In this document: piece after piece, positions 34,006-42,105 of the stretch | Layout: each line of letters opens with the position of its first letter | How positions within the stretch are numbered: position 1 is the stretch's first letter | From: Streptomyces pseudovenezuelae | Lineage (GTDB): Bacteria; Actinomycetota; Actinomycetes; Streptomycetales; Streptomycetaceae | Assembly (NCBI RefSeq): GCF_029892565.1 | Contig: NZ_JARXVH010000002.1 | Location: 846,501 to 910,500, forward strand | DNA: 64,000 bases | Reading direction: 5' to 3' | Made by a program: the position numbers and the translations under genes | Notes under the pieces: model-generated | Told to the model about the DNA's origin: nothing | Databases searched by the model: none | Seen by the model: only the letters and a program-made list of their open reading frames with translations

Positions 34006-35100
34006 TCACGGCAGTCGGTAGTGCTCGTCGAGCGCGGCGCCCGCCTCCGGGTGGGTCTCGTCGTAGCCGCGCGCGTCGCACTGCAGTCCGCCGACGACGC
34101 AGTGATCGACCAGCGCCTTGAGCGTGGGGGAGTCCCAGGCGTTGAAGAAGTCGTAGTGGAAGCTGTGGCCCGTTCCGCTGGCCAGCCGCACCTGCGACAT
34201 GTCGCCGTTGACGGGGAAGGCCATCTTGAACTCGATCATCGGCAGCGCCACCGGGTGGTCGGCCGGGCACATGTTGTCGTTCGTGCCGGGCTTGACCACG
34301 GGGTAGGCCATGTGGCTCTTGTGGTCGGGAGTGTCGAGGTACCTGCCGTCCCAGCAACTGGGCGCCTGGAAGCGGATGTTGAGCTGGACGTCCGGGCGGC
34401 TCGGGCAGGTCGCGGGGAACTCGGTGTTGAAGAAGCTGTCACCGCACTCCCAGCCCTCGACGAAGCCGGGATGGTGGCGGAACTCGTCGGCGCTCTGCGT
34501 GGGGCTGCCAACGACGAAGCGCAGGCCCTTGGGGAAGGGGCGGACGCTGGTGTAGTCGGTGACACCGGTCTTGTAGTAGATGACCTGCGGGCCGACGGGA
34601 AGGATCTGCCGGTCGCCGTTATAGAGCGTGGGCATCCAGTAGCCGGACAGGTCGCCGGGGGCCCTGCACGTGGTGCCGCCGGCCTCCAGCGAGGCGGTCG
34701 TGCTGTTGGCGTCGGTCGTCGTGTTGCCCATGAAGGTGTGGTCGTGGGACTTGCCCGGCTGCTGCGGGTAGACGATGGGGTCGTCCGGCCGGGTGTGCGT
34801 GACCGAGCAGTTGGCCTGGAACTCGTGGAAGTAGCGGTGCGGCGGGTCCTGGGTGGACGGCGTCACGCCGGTGACCGGCGGGTTCGCGGGGATGTAGCCG
34901 TCGCCATCCGGATCCTCCGGGGAGTTGGCCGTGGACGCGGCCATGACATGTCCGGAGTGGGTGGCCGCGAACGACTGCGCGGCGGAGCTGTGCGGTGCGG
35001 GCGGCCCGGCGCTGATGGCGACGCCGCCGAGGCCGAGCGAGGTCAGCAGGAGCGCGCCGGTGATCAGCGTGGCTGACAGGCCTTTCGATCTCCGTGACAT
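34006..35100 (-). CDS. Secreted DUF1996 protein
   Basis: 364 residues starting at ATG 35100, preceded by GGAGGAGG on the minus strand. A Sec signal (SATLITGALLLTSLGLGGVA) precedes a mature protein typical of DUF1996: FHEFQANCSVTHTRPDDPIV, QPGKSHDHTFMGN, LSGYWMPTLYNGDRQI, FVVGSPTQ and APSCWDGRYLDTPDHKSHMA. Several conserved Cys, His and Asp residues (SHDHTFMGN, HDYFFNAWDS-type region HYDFFNAWDS) suggest a disulfide-rich metal or sugar site. The family is shared by actinobacteria and fungi and has no settled reaction; carbohydrate binding or cleavage is plausible from its usual company. It is the first gene of a two-gene unit with the discoidin glycosidase. A 16-bp operator sits 101 nt upstream of the start. 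Confidence 0.92.
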   Translation of the reverse strand: MSRRSKGLSATLITGALLLTSLGLGGVAISAGPPAPHSSAAQSFAATHSGHVMAASTANSPEDPDGDGYIPANPPVTGVTPSTQDPPHRYFHEFQANCSVTHTRPDDPIVYPQQPGKSHDHTFMGNTTTDANSTTASLEAGGTTCRAPGDLSGYWMPTLYNGDRQILPVGPQVIYYKTGVTDYTSVRPFPKGLRFVVGSPTQSADEFRHHPGFVEGWECGDSFFNTEFPATCPSRPDVQLNIRFQAPSCWDGRYLDTPDHKSHMAYPVVKPGTNDNMCPADHPVALPMIEFKMAFPVNGDMSQVRLASGTGHSFHYDFFNAWDSPTLKALVDHCVVGGLQCDARGYDETHPEAGAALDEHYRLP

Positions 35101-35201
35101 GGAGACCTCCTCCTGAACGGTGGGGGTGTCAGAGGTCGTCGCCCGGCGTCCCCCTGACCTGACGTCAGGCGAGCCGGTGTGAGGGGACGCCGGGAGACAA
35201 T

Positions 35202-35217
35202 GGGAGAGCGCTCTCCC
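35202..35217. promoter_or_regulatory. LacI-family operator upstream of the DUF1996-glycosidase unit
   Basis: Perfect 16-bp palindrome GGGAGAGCGCTCTCCC, the strongest of three sites that share the core AGAGCGCTCT. The central CG and flanks fit LacI-family operators of Streptomyces such as the CebR box. It lies 101 nt before the DUF1996 start codon, in the expected promoter region. Confidence 0.75.
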
Positions 35218-35418
35218 GCCGAGGAGTGTTGAGGGCATGCCAGCAAGGTGTCAAGGGATCCGGCAGAACTGGACGCGGAAGGATTTCATCGTCCGAAGGC
35301 TTGCCGGGAGCCGGAACTCATGAGTTAAATCAAGACCTGAACTAAGTGGCGCCACAGGGTCCTTGGCCCGTCGCCCCGTCTGCCGTGGTGCCTGCCGGAG
35401 CAAGGCCTTCGGGTTGGT

Positions 35419-35450
35419 TCCCGGGCCGGTCCCACAGGGCCGGCCCGGGA
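35419..35450 (-). terminator. Strong hairpin terminator behind the GH16 gene
   Basis: Perfect 11-bp stem TCCCGGGCCGG (35419-35429) with its complement (35440-35450) and a 10-nt loop. It starts 5 nt after the stop codon of the minus-strand GH16 gene. Confidence 0.75.
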
Positions 35451-35455
35451 GGGGC

Positions 35456-36805
35456 TCACTGGACGTACGTGTAGTGCGGGCTGTCGTACTGGGGGCCGTT
35501 CTTCTCGTAGGTGAACCAGTACGTCAGGGTGGCACCGGTGCTGAGGGACACGTTCTGCGTCCAGGTGCCGTTGCTGTTGGTCATCCGGAAGTTCTGCTGG
35601 TTGGAACCGTTGACGAGGTAGTGCACATCCACGTACGCCGCGGGTGTCGTCGGACGGAACGTGATCTGCGCCTGGCTGTCGCTCACCCGGGTCACGCCGG
35701 CGGTGTAGTCCGGCGTCGTGTTGCTCCCGCCGGTGGTGCCGCCGGTCGTGTTCCCGCCGGTGGTGCCTCCGGTCGTCGTACCGCCGGTCGTCGTACCGCC
35801 CGTGGTAGTGCCGCCAGTTGTGCTGCCACCAGCGCTTTGCTGGTAGACCGCGAACCAGTCGACGCTCATGGCGGCACCTGATGTGATGCTGCCCGCCTGG
35901 GCGGCCGAGCTGCAGCCGCAGACCTTGTCGGGGTATGAACCGGCGATCGCGAGGTCGAAGATGGCCATGAACCCGTGGTCGACTGCGGCTTGCCAGGTGC
36001 CGACCGAAACCTGGTTCTCGTTGACGGTGAAGGTCAGATTGCCGTCGAGGTAGAAGCGCAGCTGCTCCGCGGAGGTGTTGGTGCGGTCGATGATCGCGGA
36101 GTACGTGTGGTAGCTGGTCTGGCACCCCGCGCACGGCTGAAGATCGCTGGTGATGCCGTCGGGATCGTGGCACTCGCCCGCCCACACCCCGCAGTGGAAG
36201 GTGGTGGAGTGCTTACTCAGCGCGTTGACGTCCTCCATGATGTCGAACTCGCCGATACTCGGCCAGTTCGTCGCGCCAACTGGGCGGGCGGCGCCGCCCA
36301 TCGCCCAGAACGCCGGCCAATAACCCAGTCCATTCTGCGGGTTGGGCTGGAGGATGGACGCACTCATCTGGAGCTGTCCGCCGGCAGGGGCGGCGAAGTC
36401 GGTGCGCTGGGTCTCGATGCGTCCGGAGGTCCAGTGACCCGAACCGTCCCGGATCGCGCGGATGACCAGGTGGCCCTGCCCGTCCTGGTACACGTTGTTC
36501 GTGGAGTCGGTGGCCGTTTCGATTTCACCCGTCCCCCAGTTGGGGGCCCCTCCGGCGTAGCTGGTGCCAAGGTCGTACAGCCAGTTGGCCCGGTTCAGAC
36601 CGCTGCCGGACGCGCCGTTGAAGTCGTCCGAGAACAGGGTGGTCCAGCCTGCCGGAGGACTCGGTGCGGCCGCCGACGCGCTGCCACCGGTTCCGACCAG
36701 ACCTGCGAGCGTGCCGATGAGCAACAGCAGAGTGCTGCCGAAGACAAGGAGGATCGTTCTCCGCCCGTCTGTCGGCGCACTTGTGTGCACTGAGCTGGTT
36801 TCCAT
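35456..36805 (-). CDS. Secreted GH16 glucanase with Gly/Thr repeat linker and CBM56-like domain
   Basis: 449 residues from ATG 36805, preceded by GGGAGGA. A signal-anchor-like N-terminus (TILLVFGSTLLLLIGTLAGL, cleavage near SASA) leads into a GH16 domain: WTTLFSDDFNGASG, GYWPAFWAMGG, the catalytic motif GEFDIMEDVN with Glu186, Asp188 and Glu191, and DHGFMAIFDLAIAGSYPD. The linker at about 333-365 is a perfect-looking GGTT/TGGT repeat. The C-terminal 80 residues (GVTRVSDSQAQITFRPTTPA to YDSPHYTYVQ) match CBM56, which binds beta-1,3-glucan. The enzyme therefore probably hydrolyses beta-1,3- or mixed-linkage glucan outside the cell. An operator palindrome lies 89 nt upstream. Codon repetition in the linker could allow slippage in length. 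Confidence 0.9.
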   Translation of the reverse strand: METSSVHTSAPTDGRRTILLVFGSTLLLLIGTLAGLVGTGGSASAAAPSPPAGWTTLFSDDFNGASGSGLNRANWLYDLGTSYAGGAPNWGTGEIETATDSTNNVYQDGQGHLVIRAIRDGSGHWTSGRIETQRTDFAAPAGGQLQMSASILQPNPQNGLGYWPAFWAMGGAARPVGATNWPSIGEFDIMEDVNALSKHSTTFHCGVWAGECHDPDGITSDLQPCAGCQTSYHTYSAIIDRTNTSAEQLRFYLDGNLTFTVNENQVSVGTWQAAVDHGFMAIFDLAIAGSYPDKVCGCSSAAQAGSITSGAAMSVDWFAVYQQSAGGSTTGGTTTGGTTTGGTTTGGTTGGNTTGGTTGGSNTTPDYTAGVTRVSDSQAQITFRPTTPAAYVDVHYLVNGSNQQNFRMTNSNGTWTQNVSLSTGATLTYWFTYEKNGPQYDSPHYTYVQ

Positions 36806-36893
36806 TGCTGTGGTTCCTCCCGTTCAAGGGGCCGAGTTGGACGTTTCGTTACTCCTGGCTGATCGTGTGGCGTCCGGCATTGACGGACAGTGA

Positions 36894-36907
36894 TGAGAGC
36901 GCTCTCA
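36894..36907. promoter_or_regulatory. LacI-family operator upstream of the GH16 gene
   Basis: Perfect 14-bp palindrome TGAGAGCGCTCTCA, sharing the core AGAGCGCTCT with the sites at 32198 and 35202. It lies 89 nt before the GH16 start codon, in the divergent region shared with ramC. Confidence 0.75.
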
Positions 36908-37365
36908 GGCGCTGTCCCAATGCAGGAGTGTCCGGCGCGGTCTTCCACGCGTCAATGACTTCAACGTGACGGGCGAAAGGTGGTGGGACCTGGCGACGCT
37001 ATGTGGAGCTTCGGAAAAGGTCCGAACCAGACTTCGGAAGCATCGTGAACGTGTCCACCGTGACCTCATGTGCTCGGTCATGGGCCGCTGAGCTGCGGCT
37101 CTGTGATGGTGACGCCGGGGCGGTGCCTCCGTCGTCGCGCCGGTTGACCGTGATGCCGTCCGCGTCGCTCGTGTCGCAGGTTCAGGAGTCGAAGGCACGT
37201 ACTCCGTGCTGAAGCCGTCGAGTGCCCGATCAGTCGCCCGGTGCTCTCCGTGGCGTGAAGTCACCTGTGCATTCCGCACATCGGAGTGATGACAGCGGCA
37301 ACTGTGCAGGGCGGTACGCCGCGTGACAGCGTCGTACTCGTCACCGACCGGTGGAGGGAGCAGAC
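36908..37365. other. Divergent intergenic region between GH16 and ramC
   Basis: About 460 bases without a coding signature. It should hold the ramC promoter and RamR-binding sites; related sequences GTGATGACAGCGG (37287) and GCGTGACAGCGTC (37321) repeat close upstream of the ramC start and are candidates. No hairpin or RNA gene stands out. Confidence 0.5.
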
Positions 37366-40011
37366 GTGAACAAGGGCTATGCCGTGTACTGCGACGCGGA
37401 CCCGTACTTCTACGACGCTCCGCACCGCACGGTTTCCCGGACCGGGGCCGGGCGCTCCCGGTACGCCGCGGCCTCCTCACCCGTACCGGAGGGATGGCAG
37501 CGCAACGAGAGCGGAGACTGGCTCGCTCTGCGCCCCGTCGACTCCGACCTGCCGGCTCAGGGCTGGAAGATCCACGTCTCCGCCTGCCTCGACAACGCGG
37601 AGTCCGTGCTCGACCGCGTGTGGCGGCACTGCGTCGCCGGCGGCACGGCCTTCAAGTTCGTGCCCAGCCGCTACCTGCTGCACCAGCGCAACGCCAAGTA
37701 CGCGGACCGCGCCGGCAGCGGCAAGTTCATCACCGTGTACCCGGCGGACGAGGCGGAGTTCGAGCGGCTCGTGGGGGAGCTGTCCGACCTGCTGGCCGGT
37801 GAGCCCGGACCGCACATCCTGAGCGACCTGAGAATCGGCGACGGCCCCGTCCACGTCCGCTACGGCGGCTTCACCCGCCGCAACTGCTACGACGCGGACG
37901 GGGAGTTGCAACCGGCCGTGACCGGTCCCGACGGCGTGCTGGTGCCCGATCTGCGCGGCCCGGTCTTCCGCGTGCCGGACTGGGTGAGCCCGCCCTCCTT
38001 CCTGCGCCCGCACCTCGACGCCCGTTCCGCGGTGACCGTGGCCGGCCTGCCCTACACCATCGAGTCGGCGTTGCACTTCTCCAACGGCGGTGGCGTCTAC
38101 CTCGCCCGTGACAACCGCACCGGCGAGCGGGTCGTCCTCAAGGAGGCCCGCCCGCACGCCGGACTCGCGGCCGACGGCGCCGATGCCGTGACCCGGCTGC
38201 ACCGTGAACGCCGGGCGCTGGAGCGGCTGTCGGGCCTCGACTGCACGCCCGAGGTGCTCGACCACCTCACGGTCGGGGAACACCACTTCCTCGTCCTGGA
38301 GTACATCGACGGCAAGCCGCTCAACACCTTCTTCGCCCGCCGTCACCCGCTCATCGAGGCCGACCCGGGTGAGCGGAGACTGGCCGAGTACACCGCCTGG
38401 GCCCTCGACGTCCACGCGCGGGTGGAGCGCGCCGTCGAGGACGTCCACGCCCGGGGCGTGGTCTTCAACGACCTGCACCTGTTCAACATCATGATCCGGG
38501 ACGACGACAGCGTCGCCCTGCTGGACTTCGAGGCGGCCCACCACGTCGACGAACCGGGCCGGCAGACCGTGGCCAACCCGGGGTTCGTGGCGCCCTCCGA
38601 CCGGCGGGGCGTTGGGGTGGACCGGTACGCGCTGGCGTGTCTGCGGCTCGCGCTGTTCCTCCCGCTCACGAGTCTGCTGGCCGTCGACCGGCGCAAGGCG
38701 GCTCACCTCGCCGACGTGGTGGCGGATCAGTTTCCTGTGGACCGGGCCTTTCTGGACGCGGCGGTCGACGAGATCACACGCGTCGACGGCGCCCCCTCGG
38801 CGCGAGGGCCGGCCGGGCCGGTGGTTCCGGTCCGGCCAGGCGACTGGCCGCGCAGCAGAGACTCCATGGCCGAGGCCGTCCGTGCCTCCGCGACGCCGTC
38901 CCGTACGGACCGTCTCTTCCCCGGTGACATCGCGCAGTTCGCCACGGCCGGTGGCGGGCTGGCCTTCGCCCACGGCGCGGCGGGGGTGCTGTACGCCCTG
39001 GCCGAGAGCGGGGCGGGACGGGACGAGGACGGCGAGCAGTGGCTGCTGGAGCGGACCAAGCAACCGCCCTCGGGGATGCCGCTCGGTTTCCACGACGGAC
39101 TCGCCGGAATCGCCTGGACCCTCGACCGGCTCGGCCACCGCGACCGTGCTCTCGACCTCACCGAGCTGCTTCTCGACCAGCCCTTCGACCAGCTGGCCCC
39201 GGACCTGCACAGCGGCACCGCGGGACTGGGCCTGGCCCTGGACTCGCTGGCCGTCACCACGGGAGAGGCCGCGCTGCACTCCGCGGCTCTGCGCTGCGCC
39301 GAACTCGCCGCCGCCGGCATGCCGGCCGGACGCGGTGCTCCCGGCCGCCCCCGCGCGGGGCTGCTGCACGGCGCCGCCGGACGCGCACTGCTCTTCCTGC
39401 GACTGTTCGAACGCACCGGTGACCGCGCCCTCCTCGACCTCGCCCGCGACGCGCTGCGCCAGGACCTCGCCCGCTGTGTCCGCGGTGCGGGCGGCGCGCT
39501 GCAGGTCGACGAGGGGTGGCGCACCATGCCCTACCTGGGCGCCGGCAGCGTGGGCATCGGCATGGTGCTGGACGACTACCTGGCGCACCGGGAGGACGCG
39601 GAGTTCGCCGGGGCCCGGAACGAGATCGTGGCGGCGGCCCAGGCGATGTTCTACGCCCAGCCGGGTCTCTACCGGGGCGTGGCCGGCATGGTGCTGTACC
39701 TCGGCCGCACCACGGCCACTACGCCCGGCACGGGCCCGGAGGCCGTCCGACGCCAACTCGACGCGCTGTCCTGGCACGCGATGTCCTACGGCGACCGGCT
39801 CGCCTTTCCCGGTGAGCAGATGATGCGCCTGTCCATGGACCTCTCCACCGGAACGGCCGGATGCCTGCTGGCTGTCGCCTCCGTCCTCGGCGACTCGCCC
39901 GCCGGGCTGCCGTTCCTGCCGCCGCTGCGCCGGAGCAGCGGCCCCCGACTCGGCCCCACCAGGGGTCGTGAAGAAGCACACCCGCTGCCGTACGAGAGGA
40001 AGATGTCATGA
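37366..40011 (+). CDS. ramC: Class III lanthipeptide synthetase LanKC (RamC-type)
   Basis: 881 residues from GTG 37366, preceded by GGAGGGAG; a GTG at 37351 is in frame but overlaps that site. Three-part LanKC: N-terminal lyase-like domain (about 1-220), a kinase-like domain with Lys259 (VVLKEARPH), catalytic Asp369 in VFNDLHLFNIM and metal-binding Asp387 in LLDFEAAH, and a C-terminal LanC-like cyclase domain (FAHGAAGVLYALAE, FHDGLAGIAWTLD, LHSGTAGLGLAL, LLHGAAGRALLFLR). The zinc ligands of true LanC (Cys, CH motif) are missing, as is usual for class III enzymes. It phosphorylates and dehydrates Ser residues of RamS and makes its (methyl)lanthionine-type rings, giving the surfactant SapB. The stop overlaps the ramS start. 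Confidence 0.95.
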   Translation: MNKGYAVYCDADPYFYDAPHRTVSRTGAGRSRYAAASSPVPEGWQRNESGDWLALRPVDSDLPAQGWKIHVSACLDNAESVLDRVWRHCVAGGTAFKFVPSRYLLHQRNAKYADRAGSGKFITVYPADEAEFERLVGELSDLLAGEPGPHILSDLRIGDGPVHVRYGGFTRRNCYDADGELQPAVTGPDGVLVPDLRGPVFRVPDWVSPPSFLRPHLDARSAVTVAGLPYTIESALHFSNGGGVYLARDNRTGERVVLKEARPHAGLAADGADAVTRLHRERRALERLSGLDCTPEVLDHLTVGEHHFLVLEYIDGKPLNTFFARRHPLIEADPGERRLAEYTAWALDVHARVERAVEDVHARGVVFNDLHLFNIMIRDDDSVALLDFEAAHHVDEPGRQTVANPGFVAPSDRRGVGVDRYALACLRLALFLPLTSLLAVDRRKAAHLADVVADQFPVDRAFLDAAVDEITRVDGAPSARGPAGPVVPVRPGDWPRSRDSMAEAVRASATPSRTDRLFPGDIAQFATAGGGLAFAHGAAGVLYALAESGAGRDEDGEQWLLERTKQPPSGMPLGFHDGLAGIAWTLDRLGHRDRALDLTELLLDQPFDQLAPDLHSGTAGLGLALDSLAVTTGEAALHSAALRCAELAAAGMPAGRGAPGRPRAGLLHGAAGRALLFLRLFERTGDRALLDLARDALRQDLARCVRGAGGALQVDEGWRTMPYLGAGSVGIGMVLDDYLAHREDAEFAGARNEIVAAAQAMFYAQPGLYRGVAGMVLYLGRTTATTPGTGPEAVRRQLDALSWHAMSYGDRLAFPGEQMMRLSMDLSTGTAGCLLAVASVLGDSPAGLPFLPPLRRSSGPRLGPTRGREEAHPLPYERKMS

Positions 40012-40136
40012 ACCTGTTCGACCTGCAGTCGATGGAGACCCCCAAGGAAGAGGCCATGGGGGACGTCGAGAGCGGTAGCCGCGCGAGCCTCCTGCTCTGC
40101 GGCGACAGCAGCCTGAGCGTCACGACCTGTAACTGA
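40008..40136 (+). CDS. ramS: SapB precursor peptide (class III lanthipeptide, RamS/AmfS type)
   Basis: A 42-residue peptide gene starting in an ATGA overlap with ramC. The leader begins MNLFDLQSMETPKEEAMGDV, with the LFDLQ recognition box for the synthetase. The core SGSRASLLLCGDSSLSVTTC ends in Asn and holds two S-x2-S-x3-C units (Ser24/Ser27/Cys31 and Ser34/Ser37/Cys41), the two future rings of SapB. If cleavage is after residue 21 as in S. coelicolor, the mature peptide has 21 residues and begins with Ser rather than the Thr I remember for SapB; Val38 replaces Ile. SapB is a surfactant that lets aerial hyphae rise. It is too short for standard gene calling thresholds. Confidence 0.95.
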   Translation: MNLFDLQSMETPKEEAMGDVESGSRASLLLCGDSSLSVTTCN

Positions 40137-40154
40137 CGCCGGAGTTGCCGGCCA

Positions 40155-40180
40155 CGGCGACCTGGTGAGCCAGGTCGCCG
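40155..40180 (+). terminator. Hairpin 1 between ramS and ramA
   Basis: Perfect 11-bp stem CGGCGACCTGG / CCAGGTCGCCG with a TGAG tetraloop, starting 18 nt after the ramS stop. Probably a partial terminator or mRNA stabiliser that lets ramCS transcript exceed ramAB. Confidence 0.75.
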
Positions 40181-40186
40181 GGCACA

Positions 40187-40212
40187 GCGCCCCGGGTGAA
40201 CTCCCGGGGCGC
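40187..40212 (+). terminator. Hairpin 2 between ramS and ramA
   Basis: Perfect 10-bp stem GCGCCCCGGG / CCCGGGGCGC with a 6-nt loop, 6 nt after the first hairpin. No U-tract. Confidence 0.65.
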
Positions 40213-40220
40213 CGACGCCT

Positions 40221-40249
40221 GCCCGCCCGGTCACCACGGTCGGGCGGGC
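40221..40249 (+). terminator. Hairpin 3 between ramS and ramA
   Basis: Perfect 9-bp stem GCCCGCCCG / CGGGCGGGC with an 11-nt loop. Third of three consecutive stem-loops in the 181-nt ramS-ramA gap. Confidence 0.6.
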
Positions 40250-40317
40250 TGCCGAATCCGTCGGGTCCGCCGGGTCCGCGACCGGTGTCTCCAGAGGACG
40301 GACGGAGGTATGCGCTG

Positions 40318-42105
40318 ATGTGGACGAGCAGGCCCTGGGGGCGGCAGACGCCCAGGACGCGGGAGGGGGCCGACGGCTCGGCACCCGGGCGCGCGCCGGA
40401 GGCACTGGTGCTGCTGTGCTCGGTCGGAGCGGCCGCGGTGGCGGTGGCCCAGCCCCTCGTCCTCGGCCGCACACTGGACCTATTGCTGCGTGACGGCGAC
40501 GCGGGCCGGTGGCTCCCGCTGAGCGCCGGGCTGCTCCTGGGCGAACTGCTGCTGGACAGTCTGACCTCGCTGTTCACCGGACGCTGCAACGCCGTATGGA
40601 CGGCGTCCATACGCTCCCGGGCCCTGCGCGGACTGCTGCGCGCCGTACCCGACAGCGCGCGCCCCCACCCGCCGGGGGACGTCGGGACCCGCCTGACCCT
40701 CAACGCCGCGGACGCGGGCGGCGCCCCGGCGGCCCGGGCGGCGCTCGGTGCCTCACTGATCACCCCGCTGGGCGCACTCGTGGCACTGGCCTTCGTCGAC
40801 GTGTGGGTGGCCGCCTGCGTGCTGACCGGTCTGCCCGCCCTGGCGCTGGTGCTGCGGACCTTCGCCCGTGACACAGGCGCCTCGGTCGCCGCCTACCAGC
40901 GGACACAGTCCCTGATCGCATCACGGCTGTTGGAAGCCCTGGACGGCGCAGCCACGATCGGCGCCGCGGGGACCGGCGACCGCGAACGCGCCCGCATCCT
41001 GGCGCCGTTGGCCGAACTGGCGGCCCAGGGCCGGCACATGTGGGCGCTGCACGGACGGGCGCTCGGCAGGAGCAACGTCCTCGTCCCGCTGCTGACACTG
41101 GCCGCCACCGCCGTCGGCGGCCTGCGACTGGCGGCCGGCCACCTGAGCGTGGGCGACCTGCTCGCCGCCTGCCGGTACGCGCAGCTCGCGGCCGGCATCG
41201 GCGGTGCCGCGACCCTGCTCGGCGCGCTCGTACGCGCGCGCGAGGCTCGGCGCCGGACCCAGGAGCTGGAGTGGATGCCCCCGTTGAAGTACGGATCGCG
41301 GCGGCTGCCTCAGGACGGCCCCGGCGAGCTCGAACTGCGCGGAGTGCGCGTGGTGCGCGACGGCAGGCAGGTGCTGCGCGCCGACCACCTGCGGGTACCG
41401 GGCGGCAGCACCGTCGCGGTGGTCGGCCGCAGCGGGGCGGGGAAGTCCGTCCTGGCGGCCGTGGCGGGACGGCTGATCGACCCGGACGAGGGGCACGTAC
41501 TGCTGGACGGTGTCCCGCTCGACCGGCTGACGCGCGAGGCACTGCGCACCGAGGTGGCCTACGCCTTCGAACGCCCGGTCCTGGGCGAGGGCACGATCGC
41601 CGAAGCGGTCGCCACCGGGTCGCGGCAGCCGGCCCCCGAGCAGGTACGGCACGCGGCCCTCGCGGCGGGCGCCGACAGCTTCGTACAGCGGTTGCCGCAC
41701 GGATACGACACCCCACTGGCGGAGGCGCCGCTCTCGGGCGGGGAACACCAGCGTCTCGGACTGGCGCGGGCGTTCGCGCACGCCGGACGGTTGCTGGTCA
41801 TGGACGACGCCACGTCCAGTCTGGACACCGCCACGGAGCACGAGGTGAATCTGGCACTGCGCCGCTCGGTGCGGCGCGGCACCAGGCTCGTGGTCGCCCA
41901 CCGCCCGTCGGTCGCCGACCGGGCGGACCTGGTGCTCTGGCTGGAGGCGGGGGAGGTGAGAGCCGTCGGGACGCATCGCGAACTGTGGCACAGGGCCGGC
42001 TACCGGGCGGTCTTCGGCACCGATACCGGCGGGACCGGTGCCGAAGACGTGACGCCGGGCGACGAGCCCGTACGCCGTCATGAGCCCGAGGAGGTGCGGC
42101 CATGA
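40318..42105 (+). CDS. ramA: ABC transporter half (RamA-type), SapB export
   Basis: 595 residues from ATG 40318, with GGAGG 10-14 nt upstream; the frame runs further up but that part crosses the hairpins. An N-terminal six-helix exporter domain (VLLCSVGAAAVAVAQPLVLG, GLLLGELLLDSL, LGALVALAFVDVWVAACVL) is followed by an ATPase domain with Walker A GRSGAGKS, signature LSGGEHQRLGLARAF and Walker B LLVMDDATSSLD. Together with RamB it should form a heterodimeric exporter of the modified RamS peptide. The signature motif is LSGGE and the Walker B carboxylate reads DDATS, where Asp replaces the usual Glu, a hint that this is the catalytically weaker site of the pair. It is coupled to ramB by an ATGA overlap. 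Confidence 0.92.
   Translation: MWTSRPWGRQTPRTREGADGSAPGRAPEALVLLCSVGAAAVAVAQPLVLGRTLDLLLRDGDAGRWLPLSAGLLLGELLLDSLTSLFTGRCNAVWTASIRSRALRGLLRAVPDSARPHPPGDVGTRLTLNAADAGGAPAARAALGASLITPLGALVALAFVDVWVAACVLTGLPALALVLRTFARDTGASVAAYQRTQSLIASRLLEALDGAATIGAAGTGDRERARILAPLAELAAQGRHMWALHGRALGRSNVLVPLLTLAATAVGGLRLAAGHLSVGDLLAACRYAQLAAGIGGAATLLGALVRAREARRRTQELEWMPPLKYGSRRLPQDGPGELELRGVRVVRDGRQVLRADHLRVPGGSTVAVVGRSGAGKSVLAAVAGRLIDPDEGHVLLDGVPLDRLTREALRTEVAYAFERPVLGEGTIAEAVATGSRQPAPEQVRHAALAAGADSFVQRLPHGYDTPLAEAPLSGGEHQRLGLARAFAHAGRLLVMDDATSSLDTATEHEVNLALRRSVRRGTRLVVAHRPSVADRADLVLWLEAGEVRAVGTHRELWHRAGYRAVFGTDTGGTGAEDVTPGDEPVRRHEPEEVRP

Noticed and set aside
35710..35830. Short tandem repeats that look CRISPR-like
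   Set aside because: They encode the Gly/Thr linker of the GH16 enzyme in frame and have no spacers.
37351..37365. GTG at 37351 as ramC start
   Set aside because: It lies on the GGAGGGAG ribosome-binding site of GTG 37366, whose product starts with the usual RamC N-terminus.
40165..40317. Longer N-terminus for RamA
   Set aside because: The added residues come from the three hairpins and are Pro/Arg/Gly-rich; ATG 40318 has a good ribosome-binding site.
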